Origin: Bacillota bacterium
GTDB taxonomy: Bacteria; Bacillota; Clostridia; Peptostreptococcales; Anaerovoracaceae
Length of the DNA: 39,727 nucleotides
NCBI GenBank assembly: GCA_023415235.1
Contig: JAEZLP010000033.1
Coordinates: 1-39,727, forward strand
Direction: 5' to 3'
Position numbers and translations under genes: made by a program. Below are positions 15,364 to 22,672 of the stretch, in pieces (positions within the stretch are counted from its first letter, which is position 1; every line of letters starts with the position of its first letter). The notes under the pieces are model-generated. The model made no database searches. It was not told where the DNA came from and saw nothing but the letters and a program-made list of their open reading frames with translations.

Positions 15364-15855
15364 ATGCAGGGCTTCGTAACTGAGAATAAAGGAGCATATG
15401 TGAAGGCAGCAATTATCAAGTTCACAAAGATCAGTGATATGACAGACGTTCAAGAATCCGGCGACGAGATCAACGGAGACGAGAATAAGGAATGTGTTAC
15501 ATATGCCGAAACCGATGAGGAAGGGAGATTCGTGATCCGGAATCTTAATCCGGAGGACCGGTACGTGATCGAAATCTTTGTGGAGCCTAAAGAGGCGGCA
15601 CGGGAAATACATGAGAGCAAGGAAATCACGGAAGCGGAATTGACGGAGGACAATGAGTCCGAGGAGAATCCGTCGGATGACAATGAGCCCGAGGAGAATC
15701 CGGAGGCAGAACTCGCCGCAGCGGATGTTAATAATACGGTAGACAGCCTTTCGAGCGGTCAAACCGAGGATACGACGATTGAGAACATTTCCGTGAAAAA
15801 TGGAATACCGGATATGGTAAAAAAACCGTATATGCGCAAGAACAACCTTTGGTGA
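15364..15855 (+). CDS. small acidic protein with a carboxypeptidase-regulatory-like beta domain
   Basis: A 163-residue protein of unknown function. The first 85 residues resemble a prealbumin-like/carboxypeptidase regulatory fold: a VKAAIIKFTK strand, then ETDEEGRFVIRNLNPEDRYV, the typical turn-plus-strand signature. Residues 85-120 are extremely acidic with a repeated N-E-x-E-E-N-P unit (NESEENPSDDNEPEENPEAE), likely disordered. The C-terminus becomes basic (MVKKPYMRKNNLW). There is no signal peptide or membrane segment. AAAGGAGG precedes the ATG and a terminator follows, so it is monocistronic. Proteins with this module in spore formers are sometimes coat or surface associated, but nothing here proves that. 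Confidence 0.65.
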   Translation: MQGFVTENKGAYVKAAIIKFTKISDMTDVQESGDEINGDENKECVTYAETDEEGRFVIRNLNPEDRYVIEIFVEPKEAAREIHESKEITEAELTEDNESEENPSDDNEPEENPEAELAAADVNNTVDSLSSGQTEDTTIENISVKNGIPDMVKKPYMRKNNLW

Positions 15856-15866
15856 TGAGGCAGCGG

Positions 15867-15895
15867 CCCTTCTCCTTTCCGGGAGGAGGGTTTTT
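15867..15895 (+). terminator. rho-independent terminator after the acidic protein gene
   Basis: CCCTTCTCC and GGAGGAGGG pair (with one G-U) around a short loop, followed by TTTTT. Confidence 0.8.
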
Positions 15896-15995
15896 CATTA
15901 TTTTATCATCGCTTCGGGAGAATAATATTGTATAATATTTCTGCCGGGATAATTACCCTGTCAGAACAGGAGACCGCAAGAAGGGAGAAAATGAT

Positions 15996-17171
15996 ATGGA
16001 GCGACCTGAGATGAGAAAAAAGGAGGTAAGATTACATAATGTAATGTTTCCGATCTGGTTTTTGATTATATTCCCAATTACATGGATTATAATACTGCCG
16101 GCCAATTTCATCATTGACAGCGTCGTACTGCTGATCAGCGCCAGATTGCTCAGGCTATCGGGGATCAAAGAGATTTACAAGCGCTCGATTCTAAGAATAT
16201 GGCTCATTGGCTTTGCATCCGATTTTATGGGAGCTGGTATTCTCTTTCTTACCACAGACAGCACAGCAGGCTGGTCGGAATACCTCAACGCGGTGTCCTG
16301 GAATCCTTTTGACAATTGGTATGCGCTGCTATACGTATCCTTTGCGGTGATAATCTCCGGGATCTGCATTTATTTCGGAAACCTGAGGTTTTCATTTCGG
16401 AATATGGATCTTGAGCAACGGAAGAAAAGAATCCTGGCCTTGGCTCTGGCGGTATTCACTGCGCCGTATATTCTCCTTTATCCCAGTGCATTGATGAACG
16501 GTAATTCATGGGACGACCTGAGCTTCATGACAAACCATATCGTCAAACGGGGTGAATCCAACCTGGAAGTGTTGATTGGAGATATTCCGGCTGATCCTTC
16601 CGGCGAAGATAGAATAAACATGTCGCGTTACTGGGGGGAGATGATGGATGCGGTCAACGAAGCCGAAAAAACCCCGGAACCGATTGATCCGGAGGAGAAA
16701 TCGCCTGATTTCACCCTGCTGTTTTACAATCGGGATTATACTGACAGAAGGGAGATTCCGGTCTGGCTGACAGGGAAACAGGGATACTTTATCTATGAAG
16801 ACCGATGGTATGCGATGGACGGCGAGAAACTGGAGCCTTTCCTTGAGGGGATTTCAGCTGTTCGCAGCATGCGGGGAATATTAGAATTCGAAATTCAACC
16901 GGACCCCCGAGAATTAAGCTTAAAAGACATAAATGAGGAATTACTGGAAAAGGACGGAAAAAAGGAATTTGATTATCCCATTTTTGAGGACAGCAGATAT
17001 CGTTATTACAGCCCCAGCGGATATGAGCTGTTCAGAGATGCCGTAATACGGTTTCAAGGGAAAGACCCGATGGATATCTATGACGCTCTTGAAAAAGGGC
17101 TGATGTCCCCTCAGGATTTAATCAAGCTTGGATTTCCGCTGATACCTGAGGAAAGAGAAAAAAAGGAATAA
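15996..17171 (+). CDS. membrane protein of unknown function
   Basis: I do not recognise this family. The 391-residue protein has a short basic N-terminus and four likely membrane helices (about 18-48, 65-86, 108-128 and 146-162). After them lies a soluble C-terminal region of about 220 residues rich in acidic and aromatic residues. That region contains DFTLLFYNRDYTDRREIPVW and YFIYEDRWYAMDGEK, which read like beta-strand-rich segments, and it ends in a charged tail. The start ATG 15996 follows AAGGGAG. The Fe-S flavoprotein gene starts 34 bp later with no terminator between them, so the two, and probably the C39-like gene, form an operon. Confidence 0.7.
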   Translation: MERPEMRKKEVRLHNVMFPIWFLIIFPITWIIILPANFIIDSVVLLISARLLRLSGIKEIYKRSILRIWLIGFASDFMGAGILFLTTDSTAGWSEYLNAVSWNPFDNWYALLYVSFAVIISGICIYFGNLRFSFRNMDLEQRKKRILALALAVFTAPYILLYPSALMNGNSWDDLSFMTNHIVKRGESNLEVLIGDIPADPSGEDRINMSRYWGEMMDAVNEAEKTPEPIDPEEKSPDFTLLFYNRDYTDRREIPVWLTGKQGYFIYEDRWYAMDGEKLEPFLEGISAVRSMRGILEFEIQPDPRELSLKDINEELLEKDGKKEFDYPIFEDSRYRYYSPSGYELFRDAVIRFQGKDPMDIYDALEKGLMSPQDLIKLGFPLIPEEREKKE

Positions 17172-17205
17172 GATTATAGTTAAATAAAACGGAAAGGTGA
17201 TAGAG

Positions 17206-17820
17206 ATGAAGGTTTTACTGATCAACGGCAGCCCGAACAAAGAAGGCTGCACCTATACTGCGCTGACCGAGGTTGCAGGAGCGCTGCAAAATAACGGAAT
17301 CGAGACCGAAATATTTCATATCGGAAACAAACCGGTTCACGGCTGTATTGCATGCGGCCGCTGTGAGGAGCTTGGACGCTGTACTTTCAACGATGACGTG
17401 TGCAACGAGATGGCGGAACGCATGGCGGAAGCGGATGGAATCGTGATCGGTTCTCCCGTTTACTATGCTGGTCCCAACGGCGCACTCTGCGCAGTGCTGG
17501 ATAGAGTTTTCTTTTCCAGCTCGCACAGACTGGCGCACAAGCCTGCAGCCGCAGTGGTCAGCTGCCGCCGAGCAGGTTCTACAGCAGCCTTTGAACGGCT
17601 GAACATGTATTTTACCATCAGCCAGATGCCTGTGGTCGCCTCCCAATACTGGAATATGGTGCATGGCTTCACCCCCGATGATGTGCGGCAGGATCTTGAG
17701 GGGATGCAGATCATGCGAACTTTGGGAAACAACATGGCCTGGATGCTGAACTCAATTCGGGATGGGAAGCAGCAGGCGCCTGAAAGGGAGCCTTGGGTTA
17801 TGACGAATTTCATAAGGTAA
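17206..17820 (+). CDS. flavodoxin-fold NAD(P)H-dependent oxidoreductase / iron-sulfur flavoprotein
   Basis: The 204-residue protein has the FMN-reductase fold. LLINGSPNKEGCTYTAL is the N-terminal FMN phosphate loop, and DGIVIGSPVYYAGPNGAL is the second flavin loop. Between them is CIACGRCEELGRC, a C-x2-C-x2-C-x5-C motif that matches the compact cysteine pattern of Isf-type iron-sulfur flavoproteins. It probably binds FMN and a [4Fe-4S] cluster and shuttles electrons in the cytoplasm, possibly to oxygen, peroxide or quinone-like acceptors. ATG 17206 is chosen because GGAAAGG lies 8 bases upstream. The in-frame GTG at 17197 overlaps that site. Confidence 0.88.
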   Translation: MKVLLINGSPNKEGCTYTALTEVAGALQNNGIETEIFHIGNKPVHGCIACGRCEELGRCTFNDDVCNEMAERMAEADGIVIGSPVYYAGPNGALCAVLDRVFFSSSHRLAHKPAAAVVSCRRAGSTAAFERLNMYFTISQMPVVASQYWNMVHGFTPDDVRQDLEGMQIMRTLGNNMAWMLNSIRDGKQQAPEREPWVMTNFIR

Positions 17821-17877
17821 GGAAATGAAAGGAAGGCCCCAATCCGAAAGACACCATATTGCAGGAAAAGACATAAT

Positions 17878-18543
17878 ATGGATAAGGGGAATCAGTCCCG
17901 GAGAGAAGTAGTGAAAATGTTAAAAGAATTGAACTTTCCCATGGTATACCAGGAGGATAACGTGGTAGGATACGGGGGGAATCAGGAATGGTTTTCCCAT
18001 GATTGGAAGAAAAAAGCCGGATGCGGATGCACAAGCGGTACAAACCTTGCTGCATTTTATGCCTTAAACCGACCGGAAATGGCCGATCTCTATGAGGGGA
18101 GCAGCAGAAAATTCGATCAAGCGGAATACGCCCAGGCTATGGAGAAGATGTACAACTATATGAAACCCGGCATGATTGGATATCCCTATGTCAAGAAGTT
18201 TGGAAGGCAATTTGTCAAGTACTGCAAAGAACATGGCATTGAAATAGAAGCGAAATTCTGCCATGGATTTCAAAGCAGGGAAGAGGGTTTTTCCTTTGTT
18301 AAGGAAAGCATCGACAGCGGAAATCCCGTCGCTCTCCTGATCCTGTTTCACAGAGCCCACGCGCTCAGGGAAGACAACTGGCATTGGGTGACCATCACAG
18401 GCTATATTGAGGAGGAAGGCAACCCTGAAGAGGATCAGATCATCCTCTCAAACTGCGGGGAACGTCAGACGGTCAATGCCCATCATCTGTTTGAGGTTCA
18501 CCGGAATAACACGATCCGAATGGTCAGCTTCAGGCTTCTGTAG
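17878..18543 (+). CDS. putative C39-like papain-fold cysteine peptidase
   Basis: The 221-residue protein shows the order expected for a C39-like/papain-fold peptidase. A Cys-rich active-site segment, GCGCTSGTNLAAFYAL (Cys49 or Cys51), stands where C39-like proteins have GCGP-T-A. A His lies in NWHWVTITGY (His169), and an Asn-containing turn is in ILSNCGERQ (Asn192). No signal peptide is present, so it may act inside the cell. It ends the operon that begins with the unknown membrane protein. The ATG at 17878 has a poor ribosome binding site. ATG 17917 (14th codon) has GGAGAG upstream and is a credible alternative start. The family call is from motif order only. Confidence 0.6.
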   Translation: MDKGNQSRREVVKMLKELNFPMVYQEDNVVGYGGNQEWFSHDWKKKAGCGCTSGTNLAAFYALNRPEMADLYEGSSRKFDQAEYAQAMEKMYNYMKPGMIGYPYVKKFGRQFVKYCKEHGIEIEAKFCHGFQSREEGFSFVKESIDSGNPVALLILFHRAHALREDNWHWVTITGYIEEEGNPEEDQIILSNCGERQTVNAHHLFEVHRNNTIRMVSFRLL

Positions 18544-18600
18544 CGAATACTAGTCGACCATCGGCATCAGGAGCTATCAAACAAGAGAATAAATTATGAA

Positions 18601-18649
18601 AGAGCTGTTTTGTTCCGGCGCTTAATGCCGGACAGGAAACAGCTCTTTT
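18601..18649 (+). terminator. strong rho-independent terminator after the C39-like gene
   Basis: AGAGCTGTTT at 18601-18610 pairs with AAACAGCTCT at 18637-18646, with CCGGC/GCCGG closing the inner loop, followed by TTTT. Confidence 0.85.
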
Positions 18650-18770
18650 CGTATAACATTCTGCCCGGTGCTTCAGCACCGTTCGGCAGAATTAATGCTG
18701 AAAAATCACGAATGAAAATTCGTAGATTTTTGTCGTATAACATTCTGCCCGGTGCTTCAGCACCGTTCGG
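18650..18770. repeat. two identical 37-bp hairpin repeats flanking a third hairpin
   Basis: 18650-18686 and 18734-18770 are identical over 37 bp, each containing the perfect stem CGGTGC-TTCA-GCACCG. Between them AAAAATCACGAAT (18701-18713) pairs with ATTCGTaGATTTTT (18718-18731) around GAAA. The right copy ends 3 bp from the stop of the minus-strand gene, so the block separates two convergent genes and may act as a terminator in both directions. Confidence 0.9.
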
Positions 18771-18773
18771 AAA

Positions 18774-19385
18774 TTATTTCACAACAGCGACAGTCTCCCC
18801 TAAATTTTCAAACTTGCCGTCGTATTTCACCTGGAATTTGAATTTATAATTACCCGGAACGGAATAGGTCAAATTTTTAACCGGAATGAGGGCGATCAGT
18901 CCGTCTTTTCCGATCTGATTTGATACGGCATCCGAGGCTCCTATCATTTTGCCGTTCGGATCAAAAACGGCGACACGATACTCGTAGATCCTGCTGTCCA
19001 TCGGACCGATTTCAACATAGAGGTTTTCCCATCGTCCGGTCCCCGTCGTGTTGAAATAGGAACCGGCGCCTTCCAGGATCAGACCATTCTCATCGTCCTT
19101 AATGCTGCCTGCGAATATCATATTGACGGCAGGCTTGATGATTTTCGCCGTCATGGTTTTCTGATCCCATGAAACAACACTGTTTACTGCTTCGGCAACG
19201 GCCCTTACGGGAAGCAAGGTTCTGCTGTCAAGGATGATTGCCGGCACATCGGCGGCGAGCTTGATTCCGTTCAACTTTACCTCTGCAACGGGATACCCTT
19301 TATAATAACCGTTTATTCCCGACGCAAAGACGACGCCGCTTGAAAAAACACCGATAACCAACAGGTAGATCATCATCCGTTTCAT
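18774..19385 (-). CDS. secreted protein with copper-amine-oxidase-type stalk domain
   Basis: The 203-residue precursor starts at ATG 19385 (minus strand; GGGGGAAAATA upstream). It opens with a signal peptide, MKRMMIYLLVIGVFSSG, with cleavage likely after VFA-S. Residues about 33-82 form a copper-amine-oxidase N-terminal-like stalk domain (VKLNGIKL, DSRTLLPVRAVAEAVNSVV, SWDQKTMTAKI), a module that in Clostridia is common in exported surface proteins and is unrelated to copper catalysis. The C-terminal 110 residues look beta-rich and immunoglobulin-like (ENLYVEIGP, YEYRVAVFDPNGKMIG, GNYKFKFQVKYDGKFENLGE). Its exact role is unknown. An in-frame ATG at 19442 would mask the signal peptide. It is convergent with the C39-like gene. 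Confidence 0.85.
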   Translation of the reverse strand: MKRMMIYLLVIGVFSSGVVFASGINGYYKGYPVAEVKLNGIKLAADVPAIILDSRTLLPVRAVAEAVNSVVSWDQKTMTAKIIKPAVNMIFAGSIKDDENGLILEGAGSYFNTTGTGRWENLYVEIGPMDSRIYEYRVAVFDPNGKMIGASDAVSNQIGKDGLIALIPVKNLTYSVPGNYKFKFQVKYDGKFENLGETVAVVK

Positions 19386-19502
19386 TATTTTCCCCCATTC
19401 TATTTCATGGAATACGCTCAGAATATTGCGAAACAATATCATGGTAGCATGGCCACGCCTCCCTGTATAGGAGTAAATATTACCTGAATCCCCCGTCTCC
19501 TG

Positions 19503-19531
19503 TTGATTTCAGGCTGAAATTGGGGTAATGT
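19503..19531 (+). promoter_or_regulatory. predicted sigma-A promoter of the VOC-protein gene
   Basis: TTGATT at 19503-19508, a 17-bp spacer and TAATGT at 19526-19531, about 38 bp before the start codon. Confidence 0.5.
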
Positions 19532-19568
19532 AAGAGAAAACATATTAGAATTACAGAAGGAGTGGAAT

Positions 19569-20027
19569 ATGACAATCCGTTATGTGCATACCAATATCAT
19601 CGCGAAGGATTGGAGAAAGCTTTCGCAGTTTTATCAAAACGTGCTTCACTGCACTCCGATGCCCAATGGCCGAAGGGATCTAAAAGGCGAGTGGCTGGAT
19701 AAACTAACCGGGATCTCATCCGTACACATTGAGGGGGAACATCTGCTGCTCCCCGGCGGTTCCGGGGATTACCCAACCCTTGAAATCTTCTCTTATTCCC
19801 AAAATGAAAACGGAAATTCCAAGCTGGTAAACAATCCGGGATTTGGACACCTCGCTTTTCAGGTGGATGATGTACGGGAAACGCTCAGTAAAATTATAGC
19901 TGCGGGAGGCGGTCAGGTCGGAGAAGTGGTGGAAGCTGTGTATCCGGACAACGTCAAAGCAACTTTTGTTTATGCAAAGGATATCGAGGGGAATATTATT
20001 GAATTGCAAAGCTGGCAGAGGTTCTGA
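19569..20027 (+). CDS. VOC-superfamily (glyoxalase/bleomycin-resistance-type) protein
   Basis: The 152-residue protein has two beta-alpha-beta-beta-beta repeats. The first begins IRYVHTNIIAKDWRKLSQFYQNVL (shortened: HTNI, FYQNVL), and the second begins GFGHLAFQVDDV and ends DIEGNIIELQSW. His8, the Glu in PTLEIF, His96 or so in FGHLAF and the Glu in IIELQ are the positions that bind a metal in this superfamily, so a divalent metal enzyme is likely. Members include glyoxalases, dioxygenases, epimerases and antibiotic-binding proteins, and the sequence does not tell which. AGAAGGAG precedes the ATG. The HAD gene follows after 81 bp and may be co-transcribed. Confidence 0.88.
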   Translation: MTIRYVHTNIIAKDWRKLSQFYQNVLHCTPMPNGRRDLKGEWLDKLTGISSVHIEGEHLLLPGGSGDYPTLEIFSYSQNENGNSKLVNNPGFGHLAFQVDDVRETLSKIIAAGGGQVGEVVEAVYPDNVKATFVYAKDIEGNIIELQSWQRF

Positions 20028-20108
20028 TACACTGAATGTATCAGGAAACGGAATCATAAATTGGGCGAAAGCTATTTGTAAATAAATTCATTCGCAAGGA
20101 GGACGAGA

Positions 20109-20840
20109 ATGAAAACGGCAGCTTTTTTTGATATCGACGGTACTATTTCACGGGAAGGTCTTATCAGCGAAATGTTCAAAAAAATGATCCGATACGAGCT
20201 GATTGACAACAGCAAATGGTACAGAGAAGTAGAGCCTGCATTCATACAGTGGAACAAGCGCCTCGGAGATTATGACCTGTACCTGCAGAAGATGGTTGAT
20301 ATCTACACCGAGACAGTAAAGTTTACAAATCCCTATCATATTTCTTACATTGCACAAAAAGTGATTGAACAAAAAGGTGAACGAGTTTACACTTATTCAC
20401 GGGAGAGAATTAAATGGCATAAGGATCAGGGGCATATTGTAATCGCAATCTCGGGTTCACCGGTGGAGCTGGTGCGAGAAATGTCTTCCATGTACGGCAT
20501 GGACGACTACAAAGGAACCATCTACGAAATCGGAAACGACGGCCGATATACCGGTAGGATAATTCCCATGTGGGATTCCCGCAGCAAGGAGAAAGCGGTA
20601 GCAGAGATGGCGGAGAAGCACCGGATCGACCTTGCCTCCAGCTTTGCATACGGGGATACTGCGGGGGATTTTTCCATGCTGAAGCTTGTTGGGCGTCCCT
20701 TTGCGATCAATCCCACCAGGGAATTGATCACAAAGATCATGGGGGATGATGTTCTGAAAGATAACGTAACGGTAATCGTTGAGCGAAAGGACGTCACCTA
20801 CGAGTTGAATATTGATTCTCTTCATCTGGTTGATCAATAA
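20109..20840 (+). CDS. HAD-superfamily IB phosphatase (SerB-like)
   Basis: The 243-residue protein has HAD motif I FFDIDGT (nucleophile Asp8, general acid Asp10), motif II IAISGSP (Ser), a conserved Lys region before motif IV, and motif IV YGDTAGDFSML (two Asp). A helical cap after motif I (about 14-90) places it in the IB group with phosphoserine phosphatases and their relatives. It hydrolyses a small phosphomonoester in the cytoplasm; the substrate is not evident, and it could act on phosphoserine, a lipid head group precursor or another metabolite. CAAGGAGGA lies just upstream. It is followed by uppP after a small hairpin repeat. Confidence 0.88.
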   Translation: MKTAAFFDIDGTISREGLISEMFKKMIRYELIDNSKWYREVEPAFIQWNKRLGDYDLYLQKMVDIYTETVKFTNPYHISYIAQKVIEQKGERVYTYSRERIKWHKDQGHIVIAISGSPVELVREMSSMYGMDDYKGTIYEIGNDGRYTGRIIPMWDSRSKEKAVAEMAEKHRIDLASSFAYGDTAGDFSMLKLVGRPFAINPTRELITKIMGDDVLKDNVTVIVERKDVTYELNIDSLHLVDQ

Positions 20841-20843
20841 CAG

Positions 20844-20881
20844 CTAAAAAAATCATGAATCGAAGATTCGCAAATTATTGT
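20844..20881. repeat. copy of the intergenic hairpin repeat before uppP
   Basis: The stretch CTAAAAAAATCATGAATC, then GAA, then GATTCGCAAATTATTGT aligns along its length with 18698-18733 (CTGAAAAATCACGAAT, GAAA, ATTCGTAGATTTTTGT), including the central hairpin GAATC-GAA-GATTC. Confidence 0.6.
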
Positions 20882-20907
20882 TTTATTTTATGATGGAGGT
20901 AACTATC

Positions 20908-21729
20908 TTGTTTATCGAACTATTAAAGGCCGCCGTTCTGGGTATCGTAGAGGGAATCACGGAATGGCTTCCCATCAGCAGCACCGGGCATATGATTCTG
21001 GTAGAAGAATTTATCAAGCTAAATACAACCGAAGCCTTTCAGGAAATGTTCCGGGTGGTGATTCAGCTGGGGGCAATTCTCGCAGTTGTGATTCTTTATT
21101 TCAACAAATTGAATCCACTGTCTCCAAGCAAATCGCTGCAGCAAAAAAAAGAGACCATGGTGATCTGGTACAAGGTTGTCATTGGCGTATTGCCGGCAGC
21201 AATCATAGGTATTCCTTTGGACGACTGGCTTGACGAGCACTTATATAACTATCAGACTGTTGCGCTGATGCTCGTGATATATGGAATCCTGTTCATTGTA
21301 ATTGAAAACCATAATAAAGGGAGGACTGCCCTGGTCCAGTCCTTTCAACAGCTTAGCTATAAAACGGCATTTCTGATCGGCATGTTCCAGGTGCTGTCAT
21401 TGATCCCTGGAACGTCAAGATCCGGGGCCACCATTTTGGGGGCGATCCTTCTTGGGACATCCCGGTTTATCGCAGCGGAGTTTTCTTTCTTTTTATCGAT
21501 CCCCGTCATGTTCGGCGCAAGCGCAATAAAGCTGCTGAAGTTTGGATTTGAATTCAGCGGAATGGAAATCGCAGTTCTTGCAGTGGGCATGGTCGTTTCT
21601 TTTATCGTATCCATCGTAGCGATCCGTTTCCTCCTTGGATATATCAAAACCAACGACTTTAAAGCGTTTGGATGGTATCGCATCATTCTGGGTGTTCTTG
21701 TAATGGGATATTTTCTGATAACGGGGTAG
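20908..21729 (+). CDS. uppP: undecaprenyl-diphosphatase UppP (BacA)
   Basis: This membrane enzyme dephosphorylates undecaprenyl diphosphate to recycle the lipid carrier for peptidoglycan and other wall polymers; overexpression gives bacitracin tolerance. The two catalytic motifs are present: EGITEWLPISSTGH (Glu15, Glu19, His28) and PGTSRSGAT. Seven or eight membrane helices fill the rest. I chose TTG 20908 because GGAGGT at 20895-20900 is correctly spaced and the protein then starts FIELLKAAVLGIVEG, as family members do. An ATG at 20878 would add ten unlikely residues. Length 273 is normal. A strong terminator follows. Confidence 0.95.
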   Translation: MFIELLKAAVLGIVEGITEWLPISSTGHMILVEEFIKLNTTEAFQEMFRVVIQLGAILAVVILYFNKLNPLSPSKSLQQKKETMVIWYKVVIGVLPAAIIGIPLDDWLDEHLYNYQTVALMLVIYGILFIVIENHNKGRTALVQSFQQLSYKTAFLIGMFQVLSLIPGTSRSGATILGAILLGTSRFIAAEFSFFLSIPVMFGASAIKLLKFGFEFSGMEIAVLAVGMVVSFIVSIVAIRFLLGYIKTNDFKAFGWYRIILGVLVMGYFLITG

Positions 21730-21770
21730 CCGACAGGTAAATAAAAGGGGTACTATTTGATCCCTTGGGG

Positions 21771-21797
21771 AAAGTGGCGAACAGCCACTTTTTTTTT
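21771..21797 (+). terminator. rho-independent terminator after uppP
   Basis: AAAGTGGC and GCCACTTT pair around GAACA and run into nine Ts. Confidence 0.9.
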
Positions 21798-22133
21798 ATG
21801 CAAAAGCCTGAAACAATTCCAATTGCTGGATGATAGCAAAAGCGGCGCAAAAATGTAATAAAATGTAAGGAAATGAAATTGTCTGAATAGTCCGTCAATA
21901 TGATATAATATTCACAATATTCCTAAATTAAGAAGGATTAATTAAATTATAAATGAGTACTAATTTGCTGTCAATGTAACTAGTTTTATGAAAAAATCTC
22001 TAAAATCAGGCGTTTTCAACTCATTTTTTTATTTACAAGTTTGCTGCCATAGGATATAATTGCCATGATAAATAATTAACAGCCGACATGCCTGTAACAT
22101 AAAAGTGACAGAGTAACGATAAGGAGGAATACT
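21798..22133. other. A/T-rich regulatory region upstream of hydCBA
   Basis: No gene is apparent. Besides the proximal promoter at 22032-22060, an extended -10 (TGATATAAT, hexamer 21904-21909) with a weak TTGTCT 19 bp upstream could be a distal start. A TTAACA word follows the proximal promoter, but a full Rex operator palindrome is not visible. A strong AAGGAGGA precedes the hydC ATG. Confidence 0.5.
22032..22060 (+). promoter_or_regulatory. sigma-A promoter of the hydCBA operon
   Basis: TTTACA at 22032-22037, exactly 17 bp, then TATAAT at 22055-22060. The leader to the hydC start is about 67 nt. Confidence 0.75.
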
Positions 22134-22670
22134 ATGAAATTACAAGATATTGGAAGCCAGTGCGGCTGCGGATGTCAAAGTGGTTTTGATTTTACAGAGT
22201 TGGACAATTACCTGGACAAGGTAAAAGATGTGCCCGGTAATCTCATTATGATCCTGCAGCAGGCTCAAAATATCTATGGCTATCTGCCAAGAGAAGTAAT
22301 CGCTTATATTTCAAAAAAGACGGGAAATACTCAGGCCAAGATCTACGGGGTAGCTACCTTCTACACTCAATTCAGATTAGAGCCAATCGGAAAGAATCTC
22401 ATCATGCTTTGCCAAGGGACTGCCTGCCATGTAAGCGGTTCGCAGGATATTGAAGCTGTTATTTGTGAAGAACTGAACATCAAAGACGGAGAAACAACAG
22501 AGGACGGACTTTTCACCTTAAATAATGTAGCGTGCCTTGGGTGCTGCAGTCTGGCGCCTGTTATGATGATCCATAACAGCGACGGAGAAGAAACTTACGG
22601 AAATCTGACAAAAGAAAAGGTGTTGGAGATTATCGGTCAGATCAGAGAGAAAGAAGCAAAGGAGGCATAA
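22134..22670 (+). CDS. hydC: hydrogenase NuoE-like [2Fe-2S] subunit (HydC/HndA)
   Basis: The 178-residue thioredoxin-fold [2Fe-2S] protein is the NuoE-type subunit of trimeric NAD(P)-linked [FeFe]-hydrogenases. The helical N-terminal part contains GNLIMILQQAQNIYGYLP and the typical IYGVATFYTQFRLEP. The cluster ligands are in CQGTACHVSGS and NVACLGCCSLAPVMM, giving the C-x4-C and C-x3-C pattern. An additional cysteine-rich start (SQCGCGCQSG) is unusual for NuoE. It probably passes electrons between the NuoF-like subunit and HydA. It is the first gene of a tight operon: the NuoF-like gene begins 2 bp after its stop with AAAGGAGG inside its 3' end. Confidence 0.93.
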   Translation: MKLQDIGSQCGCGCQSGFDFTELDNYLDKVKDVPGNLIMILQQAQNIYGYLPREVIAYISKKTGNTQAKIYGVATFYTQFRLEPIGKNLIMLCQGTACHVSGSQDIEAVICEELNIKDGETTEDGLFTLNNVACLGCCSLAPVMMIHNSDGEETYGNLTKEKVLEIIGQIREKEAKEA

Positions 22671-22672
22671 TC

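Noticed and set aside
18650..18770. Short CRISPR-like array
   Set aside because: Only two repeats, an internal hairpin rather than a spacer, palindromic terminator-like cores, and no cas genes nearby.
22061..22090. Rex operator ahead of hydC
   Set aside because: A TTAACA half word is present, but the other half of the TTGTTAA-N4-TTAACAA palindrome is not.
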